From Bacteroidaceae bacterium (GTDB taxonomy: Bacteria > Bacteroidota > Bacteroidia > Bacteroidales > Bacteroidaceae), in contig JALNVG010000053.1 in assembly GCA_023227685.1 (NCBI GenBank), positions 1 through 13,430 on the forward strand: a stretch of DNA of 13,430 nt. The letters run 5' to 3'. The translations under genes and the position numbers were made by a program. This document shows positions 6,509 through 13,430 of this stretch, piece after piece. The notes under the pieces are model-generated. The model was not told where the DNA came from and made no database searches. It saw only the letters and a list, made by a program, of their open reading frames with translations. Position 1 is the first letter of the stretch, and the number at the start of each line of letters is the position of its first letter.

Positions 6509-9500
6509 ATGAGTAAGAGATTTACTGAATATTCGCAGTTTGACCTGTCGAAGGTTAATATAGATGTATTAAAAAAGTGGGATGAAAACCATATCTTCGA
6601 AAAGAGTATAACTGAACGAGAAAACTGTCCTTCATTTGTCTTCTACGAAGGACCACCCTCAGCCAACGGAATGCCTGGCATTCATCATGTGATGGCTCGT
6701 TCCATTAAAGATATTTTCTGCCGTTACAAGACGATGAAAGGCTTTCAAGTCAAGCGCAAAGCCGGATGGGATACACACGGCCTACCCGTTGAATTGGGCG
6801 TAGAAAAGTCCCTCGGCATTACCAAAGAGAATATAGGAAAAGATATTTCAGTTGCCAAATATAATTCCATTTGTCGCACCAATGTGATGAAGTTTACCAA
6901 AGAATGGGAAGACCTCACACACAAGATGGGTTATTGGGTGGATATGAAGCATCCGTATATCACTTATGATAATCGCTATATCGAAACATTATGGTGGCTG
7001 TTGAAGCAACTGTATAAAAAAGGATTGCTGTATAAAGGCTACACCATTCAGCCTTATTCACCGGCAGCCGGAACCGGATTGAGCTCTCATGAGTTGAATA
7101 TGCCGGGCTGTTACCGCGATGTAACGGATACCACAGTCACGGCCCAGTTTAAGATAAAGAATCCTAAGCCGGAAATGACGGAGTGGGGCACTCCCTATTT
7201 TATAGCATGGACAACCACCCCTTGGACTTTGCCTTCAAACACCGCACTATGTGTCGGTCCGAAAATAGATTATGTTTCCATTCAAACCTTCAACAAATAT
7301 ACCGGCCAGCCGATCACCATCGTGATGGGCAAACCCCTTATTGCTTCCTATTTCAATGCGAAGGCGAAGGATTTGAAGTTGGAAGATTACAAACAAGGCG
7401 ATAAACTTATTCCATACCGCATCGTAGGCCAGTACAAAGGTACCGATCTCGTAGGCATGGAGTACGAGCAGCTGTTTCCGTGGGTTGATCCGGGCAAGGG
7501 TGCTTTCCGTGTTATCTCCGGTGATTATGTCACGACAGAAGACGGTACAGGCATCGTACATATCGCTCCGACCTTCGGTGCCGATGATGCCAATGTAGCC
7601 AAAACTGCCGGTGTACCACCTTTGCAGTTACTGAGCAAGAAGGGTGAACTTCGTCCGATGGTTGATCTCACAGGTAAATTCTATACTTTAGATGAACTTG
7701 ATCAAGACTTTGTGAGCCAAAGAGTTAACAAGGATTTATATAAGCAGTATGAAGGTCGTTTCGTTAAAAACGCATATGACCCTCAGCTGACTGATAAAGA
7801 CGAAACGCTCGACGTCAGCATCTGCATGGAGATGAAAGTCAACAACAAAGCCTTTCTGATAGCCAAGCATGTGCACAATTATCCTCATTGCTGGCGTACG
7901 GATAAACCGATTCTTTATTATCCTTTGGATAGCTGGTTCATCCGTTCCACAGCCTGCAAAGACCGCATGATAGCGCTCAACAAGACCATCAACTGGAAAC
8001 CGGCCACCACAGGCACGGGACGTTTCGGTAAATGGCTTGAAAACCTGAACGATTGGAACCTGAGTCGTTCTCGTTTCTGGGGTACTCCGTTGCCTATCTG
8101 GCGTACGGAAGACAACAGCGCAGAGATCTGCATCGAATCCGTTGAAGAGCTTTATAATGAAATAGAGAAATCCGTCAAGGCCGGTTTTATGAAATCGAAT
8201 CCTTACAAAGACAAGAATTTCGTTCCCGGCGATTACCAAAAAGAAAATTACGAGAAGATCGACCTTCACCGTCCGTATGTCGACGATATCATCCTTGTTT
8301 CCAAGGATGGCAGACCGATGAAGCGGGAGAGTGATTTGATCGATGTATGGTTCGATAGCGGATCAATGCCTTATGCACAGATCCATTATCCGTTCGAGAA
8401 TAAGGAATTGTTTGAAAAGGGATCCATCTATCCTGCCGATTTTATTGCCGAAGGTGTAGATCAGACGCGTGGTTGGTTCTTCACACTTCATGCCATTGCT
8501 TCAATGATATTCGATAGCGTAGCCTATAAGAACGTCATGTCCAATGGTCTGGTGTTGGATAAGAATGGCAACAAGATGTCCAAACGTTTGGGCAATGCCG
8601 TCGATCCGTTCTCGACCATCGAGAAGTACGGCTCCGATCCTGTGCGTTGGTATATGATAACGAATTCATCCCCTTGGGACAATTTGAAGTTCGATACCGC
8701 CGGAATAGAGGAGGTTAACCGCAAGTTCTTCGGTACTTTATATAATACCTATTCGTTCTTTGCCTTGTATGCCAATGTCGACGGATTTGAATATAAAGAA
8801 CCGGATATCCCTATTCGGGAGCGTCCGGAGATTGACCGTTGGATCATATCCCTGCTCAATTCTCTAACCAAAGATGTCGATGCTTGTTACAATGATTACG
8901 AACCGACAAAAGCAGGCCGTTTGATTTCCGATTTCGTCAATGATAACCTTTCCAACTGGTACGTTCGCTTAAACCGCAAACGTTACTGGGGCGGCGAGTA
9001 TGATCAAGACAAGTTGTCAGCATATCAAACCCTTTATATCTGTTTGGAGACCATATCCAAGTTGATGGCACCGATTGCCCCGTTCTATTCCGATCAGTTA
9101 TATTCCGATCTGATGGCGGTTACCGGTCGTGACAAATCTATTTCCGTTCATTTGTCTCTCTTCCCCAAATACAACGGAGAATTGATAGACAAGGAACTCG
9201 AAGAGCGTATGCATCTGGCACAAGATGTCACCTCGATGGTATTGGCTTTGCGTAGAAAGGTTAGCATCAAGGTGCGTCAGCCGTTGCAATGTGTCATGAT
9301 ACCTGCGGTGGACGAGGAGCAAAAAGCTCGTATCGAAGCCATGAAACATTTGATCATGAGTGAAGTTAACGTCAAAGAGATTAAGTTTGTCGATGATGCA
9401 AGCGGCGTACTCATCAAGAAAGTCAAATGTGATTTCAAGAAGATGGGGCCGAAGTTCGGCAAGCAGATGAAATCCGTTGCCAATAGCGTAGCTGGATTGT

Positions 9501-9940
9501 CGCAGGCTGAGATTGCCCGATTGGAGAAAGAGGGTCGTCTCGCTATAGAATTGAATGGAGCAGAGGCTGTGATCGATGCTGTAGATGTTGAGATTATCAG
9601 TGAGGATATACCCGGCTGGCTGGTAGCCAATGAAGGCAAGCTCACCGTAGCACTAGAAGTTACCATTACCGACGAACTGCATCGCGAAGGAATAGCCCGT
9701 GAATTGGTCAATCGCATTCAGAATATACGAAAGTCGAAAGGTTTTGAAATAACCGACAAGATAAATATTGTTATTTCCAAAAACTTAAAGATAAATGATG
9801 CAGTCGATGAATTTAATAGTTATATTTGCAGGCAAGTTTTAGGAATTTCGCTCAAGTTGTCCGAAGAGGTAATCGACGGCACAGAGCTGGAATTTGATGA
9901 TTATAAGTTGATGATCAGAGTAGAAAAAAGTAAAGACTAA
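6509..9940 (+). CDS. ileS: Isoleucyl-tRNA synthetase, type 2, with GIHH signature
   Basis: This class I synthetase charges tRNA-Ile with isoleucine and edits valine. The 1143-residue protein has its signature motif as GIHH (57-60, in PPSANGMPGIHH) instead of HxGH. The CP1 editing domain includes TTTPWTLPSN (235-244) and GTGIVHIAP (346-354). The core continues with WGTPLPIW from Trp524, DQTRGWF from Asp651 and KMSKR (689-693). The anticodon-binding region runs from about residue 770 and includes SNWYVRLNRKRYW at 815. The last 150 residues match the C-terminal extension of eukaryote-like type 2 enzymes (DUF5915-like, my recognition). Type 2 enzymes tolerate mupirocin, and the GxHH swap is associated with very high resistance. 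It is first in an operon with the DksA-like gene and lspA. The start at 6509 gives the usual SKRFTEYSQFDLSKVN N-terminus. Confidence 0.97.
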   Translation: MSKRFTEYSQFDLSKVNIDVLKKWDENHIFEKSITERENCPSFVFYEGPPSANGMPGIHHVMARSIKDIFCRYKTMKGFQVKRKAGWDTHGLPVELGVEKSLGITKENIGKDISVAKYNSICRTNVMKFTKEWEDLTHKMGYWVDMKHPYITYDNRYIETLWWLLKQLYKKGLLYKGYTIQPYSPAAGTGLSSHELNMPGCYRDVTDTTVTAQFKIKNPKPEMTEWGTPYFIAWTTTPWTLPSNTALCVGPKIDYVSIQTFNKYTGQPITIVMGKPLIASYFNAKAKDLKLEDYKQGDKLIPYRIVGQYKGTDLVGMEYEQLFPWVDPGKGAFRVISGDYVTTEDGTGIVHIAPTFGADDANVAKTAGVPPLQLLSKKGELRPMVDLTGKFYTLDELDQDFVSQRVNKDLYKQYEGRFVKNAYDPQLTDKDETLDVSICMEMKVNNKAFLIAKHVHNYPHCWRTDKPILYYPLDSWFIRSTACKDRMIALNKTINWKPATTGTGRFGKWLENLNDWNLSRSRFWGTPLPIWRTEDNSAEICIESVEELYNEIEKSVKAGFMKSNPYKDKNFVPGDYQKENYEKIDLHRPYVDDIILVSKDGRPMKRESDLIDVWFDSGSMPYAQIHYPFENKELFEKGSIYPADFIAEGVDQTRGWFFTLHAIASMIFDSVAYKNVMSNGLVLDKNGNKMSKRLGNAVDPFSTIEKYGSDPVRWYMITNSSPWDNLKFDTAGIEEVNRKFFGTLYNTYSFFALYANVDGFEYKEPDIPIRERPEIDRWIISLLNSLTKDVDACYNDYEPTKAGRLISDFVNDNLSNWYVRLNRKRYWGGEYDQDKLSAYQTLYICLETISKLMAPIAPFYSDQLYSDLMAVTGRDKSISVHLSLFPKYNGELIDKELEERMHLAQDVTSMVLALRRKVSIKVRQPLQCVMIPAVDEEQKARIEAMKHLIMSEVNVKEIKFVDDASGVLIKKVKCDFKKMGPKFGKQMKSVANSVAGLSQAEIARLEKEGRLAIELNGAEAVIDAVDVEIISEDIPGWLVANEGKLTVALEVTITDELHREGIARELVNRIQNIRKSKGFEITDKINIVISKNLKINDAVDEFNSYICRQVLGISLKLSEEVIDGTELEFDDYKLMIRVEKSKD

Positions 9941-9972
9941 TTTATAAATGTAATATTTAACAACATTGTATT

Positions 9973-10353
9973 ATGGGAGAAAAGACACGATATTCAGACG
10001 CAGAACTTGAAGAATTCCGCGAAATTATTAATCAGAAACTCGCTGTAGCTCAAAAAGAGTATGGTGAGATGAAGAGATCCCTGATGGGGCTCGATGGCAA
10101 CAACATAGACGATACATCGCCTACGTACAAGAATTTTGAAGAAGGAGCCAACACTCTTTCCAAAGAAGAAACCACCAATCTGGCCCAACGCCAATTGAAA
10201 TTTATCAAGAATTTGCAAGCCGCTTTGGTGCGCATAGAAAATAAGACGTATGGCATCTGTCGTGTGACAGGAAAACTGATTCCTAAAGAACGCTTACGAG
10301 CTGTTCCTCATGCCACATTGAGTATTGAAGCAAAGAACGAAAGTAACAAATAA
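9973..10353 (+). CDS. TraR/DksA-family protein with degenerate zinc finger
   Basis: A 126-residue protein of the DksA/TraR type, which in other bacteria enters the secondary channel of RNA polymerase and, with ppGpp, retunes rRNA and biosynthetic promoters. It has a long charged helical hairpin (about residues 8-92), then the finger segment YGICRVTGKLIPKERLRAVPHATLSIEA. Measured against the C-x2-C-x17-C-x2-C spacing of E. coli DksA, only the first cysteine remains (Cys96); the others are Thr99, Ser117 and Ala120. The DxxDxA tip motif of DksA is not clear either; DDTSPTY (46-52) lies in that region. Zinc binding is therefore unlikely, though the fold may persist as in other cysteine-poor DksA proteins. 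It lies 32 nt after ileS and 3 nt before lspA, so it is co-transcribed. Family membership is firm; a DksA-like role is inferred. Confidence 0.88.
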   Translation: MGEKTRYSDAELEEFREIINQKLAVAQKEYGEMKRSLMGLDGNNIDDTSPTYKNFEEGANTLSKEETTNLAQRQLKFIKNLQAALVRIENKTYGICRVTGKLIPKERLRAVPHATLSIEAKNESNK

Positions 10354-10356
10354 TTA

Positions 10357-10992
10357 ATGAAGAAAATATTTTCAAGGGGTCGGATAGCTGTACTGGTTAT
10401 CTTGTTGGTATTGATTGCCGATCAGTGGATAAAGATAGCTGTCAAAACGCATATGTATCTTCACGAAGATATACATATAACAGATTGGTTTTATATCTTT
10501 TTCACCGAGAATAACGGGATGGCTTTCGGCATGGAACTCTTTGGAAAGCTTTTTCTTACCGGTTTCCGTATAATTGCGGTCACGTTGATCGGTTGGTATT
10601 TATACCGTATAGTCAAGAAGAATTTCAAGACGGGCTATATAGTATGCGTATCTCTGATTTTTGCCGGTGCGGTAGGAAATATTATCGATAGCTTGCTTTA
10701 CGGAATCATCTTCAATGAAAGTACATCTTCGCAGATTGCACAACTTTTTCCATCTGCCGGAGGTTATGCGTCATTATTCTACGGAAAGGTGGTAGATATG
10801 TTTTATTTCCCTATTATCGACACCTATTGGCCAACTTGGATGCCATTGTTCGGAGGCACACATTTTATTTTTTTCAGCCCCATCTTCAATCTGTCCGATG
10901 CCGCTATCAGTTGTGGAATTATAGCGTTGATTATTTTTTATAGCAAGTATATGAATAAATCTTATCATCAGCGTCCCGTAGAGAAGAAATAA
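10357..10992 (+). CDS. lspA: Lipoprotein signal peptidase (signal peptidase II)
   Basis: An inner-membrane aspartyl protease that cuts the signal peptide of prolipoproteins before the lipidated cysteine; it is the target of globomycin. The conserved blocks are all present: ADQWIK with Asp22, FTENNGMAFG near 49-58, GAVGNIID with catalytic Asp111, VVDMF near 145-149, and FNLSDAAIS with catalytic Asp181. About four membrane segments are visible. At 211 residues it exceeds the roughly 160-170 of proteobacterial LspA, mainly through an extra stretch between the two catalytic aspartates (about residues 117-165). The usual arginine after the first catalytic aspartate is Ser112. Both features fit a Bacteroidota-type enzyme. 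It lies 3 nt after the DksA-like gene and 1 nt before a lipoprotein gene, one of its presumed substrates. Confidence 0.96.
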   Translation: MKKIFSRGRIAVLVILLVLIADQWIKIAVKTHMYLHEDIHITDWFYIFFTENNGMAFGMELFGKLFLTGFRIIAVTLIGWYLYRIVKKNFKTGYIVCVSLIFAGAVGNIIDSLLYGIIFNESTSSQIAQLFPSAGGYASLFYGKVVDMFYFPIIDTYWPTWMPLFGGTHFIFFSPIFNLSDAAISCGIIALIIFYSKYMNKSYHQRPVEKK

Positions 10993-10993
10993 G

Positions 10994-12097
10994 ATGAAAC
11001 GACTCCCCTTATATGCTTTTTCTCTTTTATTCTGCATGATTTTTGTTACGGCGTGTAGTGTAAAGAAACCGGATGATGTCATCTCTAAATCAAAGATGGA
11101 GAACATTCTTTATGAATTTCATCTAGCCAAAGCAATGCAAGATGAAGGTTCGCGTTCGGAAAATGATAAGGAGATACTTTATGAAAAATACATCTTCAAC
11201 AAGTATGGCGTAACAAAGGCACAGTTTGATTCTTCAATGGTTTGGTATACTCGTAATACTGAAGTTTTGGTGAAGATTTATAATGTAGTGGCCGAACGGA
11301 TGAAATCCGAAGATGAATATTACAACAAACTGGTCGCACTTCATGAAGGCAAGCCCAAAACAAGTACCCGTGGTGATAGTATTGATGTCTGGGGATGGAG
11401 AAAGCTGGTGAAGTTGACCGGCAATCCGATCAATGATGTTTATACTTTCTCATTACCCGGTGATTCGAATTTTCAGGATCGTGATACTTTGATCTGGAAT
11501 GTTGATTATCATAAATCCGGAAATATCCCTGCCGGTCACGAGTTGGCCGTTATGGCAATGCAAATAAGATATTCCTCAGATACGATAATCAACAGAACAA
11601 TAAAAATCACCAAGCCCGGTCCGCATTATATAGCGTTGCATGCCGATACGCTAGGAAAGATTTCTGCGGTCAACGGCTTTATCTATTTTACAGGCGGCGT
11701 TCATGCCTCTCATATACTGTTGGCCGACCATATTACAATGATGCGTTATCATTGCAAAGATACTCTTTCATTCACTGCCAGAGAAAGTTTGCGCAAGGCA
11801 GCAATACGTGATTCTCTCAATACATTGAAGAAAAAGCGGTTGGATGATTCGATAAAGAGAGTCAATATCATAAAAGCAGCAAACCCTCATGCTCCGGATC
11901 TTCGTCTTTCACCTCATGAAGTCGGTCGTATCCAAAAAGGTTCGTTAATGCCCAAGAGGCCCGAGCAAGAAGAAGTGGAGGAGCGTATCCGTCGTGAAAA
12001 GCAGGAACGTCTGCAACTCCAGCGTCAGAATTATATTCGTAACAATCAGATGAAGACGAAGAAGAGACCCGTACCCGTTAGAAACACAAATAAATAA
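10994..12097 (+). CDS. DUF4296-domain lipoprotein
   Basis: A 367-residue predicted lipoprotein of unknown function. The N-terminus is a lipoprotein signal peptide with lipobox VTAC, so the mature protein would begin at Cys21. Residues about 32-110 (from KMENILYEFHLAKAMQ through DSSMVWYTRNTEVLVKIY) match what I know as DUF4296, a Bacteroidota family commonly found beside lspA. The middle section (about 140-260) looks like a beta-rich domain. The tail, from about 265, is strongly basic and charged, ending in KRPVPVRNTNK, and probably extended or coiled. Asp27-Asp28 after two lysines near the mature N-terminus vaguely recall surface-export signals of Bacteroidota lipoproteins, without matching them well. 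The start is 1 nt after the lspA stop, and the stop shares an A with the next ATG. Location in the periplasm, tethered to a membrane, is the safest reading. Confidence 0.82.
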   Translation: MKRLPLYAFSLLFCMIFVTACSVKKPDDVISKSKMENILYEFHLAKAMQDEGSRSENDKEILYEKYIFNKYGVTKAQFDSSMVWYTRNTEVLVKIYNVVAERMKSEDEYYNKLVALHEGKPKTSTRGDSIDVWGWRKLVKLTGNPINDVYTFSLPGDSNFQDRDTLIWNVDYHKSGNIPAGHELAVMAMQIRYSSDTIINRTIKITKPGPHYIALHADTLGKISAVNGFIYFTGGVHASHILLADHITMMRYHCKDTLSFTARESLRKAAIRDSLNTLKKKRLDDSIKRVNIIKAANPHAPDLRLSPHEVGRIQKGSLMPKRPEQEEVEERIRREKQERLQLQRQNYIRNNQMKTKKRPVPVRNTNK

Positions 12098-12447
12098 TGA
12101 AGCGCTTTGCCGCCCATTATTTATTTATACCCTCTTTCGGTTTTTTGAGACAATATGTGGTGGAGATTTCAGACAAGGGTGTGGTCGTACGGGTCTATCC
12201 GCTTGTCGGCGAGATGTCGTCGGTGGAATGGTATTCCGGTGTCATAGCTATATTACCCCGAACTTTCGGGGAAGAAGAAGTTATCGAATGGCATGTCGCC
12301 CATCAAAATCCGTCATCTGTTTTCTCCGATCAGGATTTTCAGGTCAACTACTTTTCAACGGCGGAATTATACCCCTTTCTCTTTTCCCCTTTTGATTTTA
12401 CTTCGATGTGCTCCTGCGTCGAAACTCAGCGCATACTATTGCAGTAG
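12097..12447 (+). CDS. Small conserved-type protein of unknown function
   Basis: A 116-residue protein that I do not assign to a named family. It starts by a TAATG overlap with the preceding stop codon, a strong sign of translational coupling and of a real gene. There is no signal peptide or membrane segment. The sequence is rich in aromatic residues and short beta-like stretches (HYLFIPSFGFLRQYVVEI, GVVVRVYPLVG, VEWYSGVIAILP), suggesting a compact cytosolic beta protein. Its last 50 bp overlap, tail to tail, the end of the methyltransferase gene on the other strand. A perfect 6-bp hairpin (CCCCGA/TCGGGG, 12256-12271) lies inside it but lacks a T-run. Being fifth in the ileS-lspA operon gives no clear clue to its job. 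Confidence 0.72.
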   Translation: MKRFAAHYLFIPSFGFLRQYVVEISDKGVVVRVYPLVGEMSSVEWYSGVIAILPRTFGEEEVIEWHVAHQNPSSVFSDQDFQVNYFSTAELYPFLFSPFDFTSMCSCVETQRILLQ

Positions 12448-13168
12448 CGATAGCCACGTTCAGAGATTCCGAGGTCTTTGTACCTTCAGGATAATTCGGG
12501 ATGTATAAACGGTGATTGATACAGGATTCAACTTCCTCTCCGATACCGTTTCCCTCGTTTCCCATGACGATCAGTCCGCCGGCAGGCAATGACTGTCCGT
12601 ATATATTCTCACCATCAAGAAAAGTCCCGAACACAGGCAAGTCACCCAATGACCGGATAAACTCCGGCAACGGCGTATAGTGCACCTTTACCCTGGCCAG
12701 AGCACCCATGGTTGCCTGTACGGTTTTGGGACTGTACACATCAACCGTATTGGGAGAGCAAAAGATATGTTCGATGCCGAACCAATCCGCCAAGCGTATG
12801 ATTGTGCCCAGATTACCTGGATCCTGTACATCATCCAAGGCCAGAGATAGCGATTGGCGTATATTTGCAACATTAATCCCGCTATCGGTCGGTTGTCTGA
12901 AGACAGCAAGTACCTCCTGAGGCGCTTTCAGCAAACTGATTTGTGAGAGTTCGGTCCGGTTCACTTCAAGAATTTCATCACACTGTACCTTTGAATGTTG
13001 TTTGAGCCAACTGTTTGTAGCAGCCAGCAGGCAACAATGAAAGTGCCCCAGCATATCTCCCACAAGCTTCGGACCTTCGGCTAGAAATACTTGTTCCTCT
13101 TTGCGTATTTTCTTTATCTCAAGAGAGTGGATATATTTTATTTTAGCCTTACTTAATAGTGTGTTCAT
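12398..13168 (-). CDS. SpoU/TrmH-family RNA 2'-O-methyltransferase
   Basis: A 256-residue SPOUT methyltransferase that would transfer methyl from S-adenosylmethionine to a ribose 2'-OH in rRNA or tRNA. The N-terminal substrate-binding domain (about 1-95) includes FLAEGPKLVGDML. The catalytic domain has the three SpoU motifs: NLGTIIR (119-125, with the key Asn and Arg), VMGNEGNGIG (201-210) and SLNVAIATAI (235-244). These last two form the trefoil-knot cofactor site. It is closer to the RlmB/TsnR-like branch than to tRNA Gm18 TrmH, but the target nucleotide cannot be read from sequence. It has its own promoter on the minus strand and converges on the lspA operon, overlapping the last gene by 50 bp. 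No clear terminator follows its stop codon. Confidence 0.92.
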   Translation of the reverse strand: MNTLLSKAKIKYIHSLEIKKIRKEEQVFLAEGPKLVGDMLGHFHCCLLAATNSWLKQHSKVQCDEILEVNRTELSQISLLKAPQEVLAVFRQPTDSGINVANIRQSLSLALDDVQDPGNLGTIIRLADWFGIEHIFCSPNTVDVYSPKTVQATMGALARVKVHYTPLPEFIRSLGDLPVFGTFLDGENIYGQSLPAGGLIVMGNEGNGIGEEVESCINHRLYIPNYPEGTKTSESLNVAIATAIVCAEFRRRSTSK

Positions 13169-13202
13169 ACTCGATAGAATCGGTTTTTATAATAGTTTAT
13201 TG

Positions 13203-13210
13203 CAAAGTTA
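13203..13210 (-). promoter_or_regulatory. Putative methyltransferase promoter, -7 element
   Basis: On the minus strand this reads TAACTTTG, followed by CA, the same ten bases as at the ileS promoter. It lies 35 bp upstream of the methyltransferase ATG. I find no clear TTTG -33 box at the right spacing. Confidence 0.55.
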
Positions 13211-13254
13211 TAAAGATGTTTCAAATAATGCACTTCATTCTTTCAATTTTTCCA

Positions 13255-13284
13255 TTTATTAATTCGAAAATATGTTTATCTTTG
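13255..13284 (+). promoter_or_regulatory. Putative promoter of the right-edge lipoprotein gene
   Basis: TATCTTTG at 13277-13284 matches TAnnTTTG exactly. TTTA at 13255-13258 is a possible -33 box with an 18-bp spacer, slightly short. Transcription would begin near 13291, about 30 nt before the ATG at 13321. It is divergent from the methyltransferase promoter within a 152-bp spacer. Confidence 0.55.
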
Positions 13285-13320
13285 TCCGCATATTCCACAT
13301 TATATCGATAGACGAGCTTC

Positions 13321-13430
13321 ATGAAGAAAGGATATTTTTACTTGCTTACAATTGTTTTCGTTCAATTGTTGGCTTCGTGTTCTTCAACAAAATACGTGCC
13401 CGAGGGTTCATACTTGTTGGATAAGGTGAA
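13321..13430 (+). CDS. Lipoprotein start, probable TamL/BamA-like outer-membrane protein (partial)
   Basis: Only 36 codons are in view. They encode a lipoprotein signal peptide with lipobox LASC, so Cys20 is the lipidation site, followed by SSTKYVPEGSYLLDKV. The pattern CSxTKYVPxGxYLLDKV is what I recognise at the mature N-terminus of the large lipidated BamA/TamA-family outer-membrane proteins (TamL) of Bacteroidota, which act in outer-membrane protein insertion. The barrel and POTRA domains would lie beyond the right edge, so this assignment rests on a short motif. The start is supported by the signal peptide and the promoter about 36 bp upstream. Confidence 0.65.
   Translation, partial: MKKGYFYLLTIVFVQLLASCSSTKYVPEGSYLLDKV

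Noticed and set aside
7736..8269. 177-codon minus-strand frame inside ileS
   Set aside because: It is antisense to a strongly conserved synthetase core and has no family resemblance; it is a shadow of ileS codon usage.
12256..12271. CCCCGA/TCGGGG hairpin as terminator of the methyltransferase gene
   Set aside because: The stem is exact but no T-run follows on either strand, and it lies more than 120 bp past the methyltransferase stop inside another gene.

Overview
The window looks like chromosomal DNA from a member of the Bacteroidales, probably Bacteroides or a close relative. Four things support this: repeated TAnnTTTG -7 promoter elements typical of Bacteroidota, A/T-rich leaders without Shine-Dalgarno sequences, a Nudix-type xylose regulator heading a xylR-xylB-xylA-xylE operon, and the order ileS / DksA-like / lspA / DUF4296 lipoprotein. 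The assignment rests on protein and promoter character alone.

Layout. (1) Positions 1-626, minus strand: the N-terminal two thirds of fabD (malonyl-CoA:ACP transacylase), running off the left edge. (2) Positions 627-1116: a 490-bp AT-rich spacer between divergent genes, with both promoters, an 11-bp tandem duplication and a possible operator. (3) Positions 1117-6275, plus strand: the D-xylose operon. It encodes a Nudix/winged-helix regulator, xylulokinase, xylose isomerase and a xylose/H+ symporter. Together they import D-xylose, isomerise it to D-xylulose and phosphorylate it for the pentose phosphate pathway. A hairpin plus T-tract between xylA and xylE probably lowers transporter expression. 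A very long terminator hairpin closes the operon. (4) Positions 6509-12447, plus strand: a housekeeping operon. It contains ileS, a DksA/TraR-family protein with a dismantled zinc finger, lspA, a DUF4296 lipoprotein that LspA would process, and a small unrecognised protein. Spacing shrinks from 32 nt to a 1-nt overlap, so co-transcription is very likely. (5) Positions 12398-13168, minus strand: a SpoU/TrmH-family RNA 2'-O-methyltransferase, convergent with the small protein and overlapping its 3' end by 50 bp. (6) Positions 13321-13430, plus strand: the start of a lipoprotein that resembles the TamL/BamA-like outer-membrane proteins of Bacteroidota, cut by the right edge.

I found no tRNA, rRNA, CRISPR array, insertion sequence or phage gene. 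Nothing here amounts to a clearly new multi-gene system; this is mostly conserved core genome. The points most worth a second look are the swapped GIHH active-site signature of IleRS (expected mupirocin resistance), the DksA-like protein with one of four zinc cysteines, the Nudix domain turned into a regulator, the intra-operon attenuator, the 34-kind long terminator hairpin after xylE, and the uncharacterised 116-residue protein at the end of the lspA cluster.
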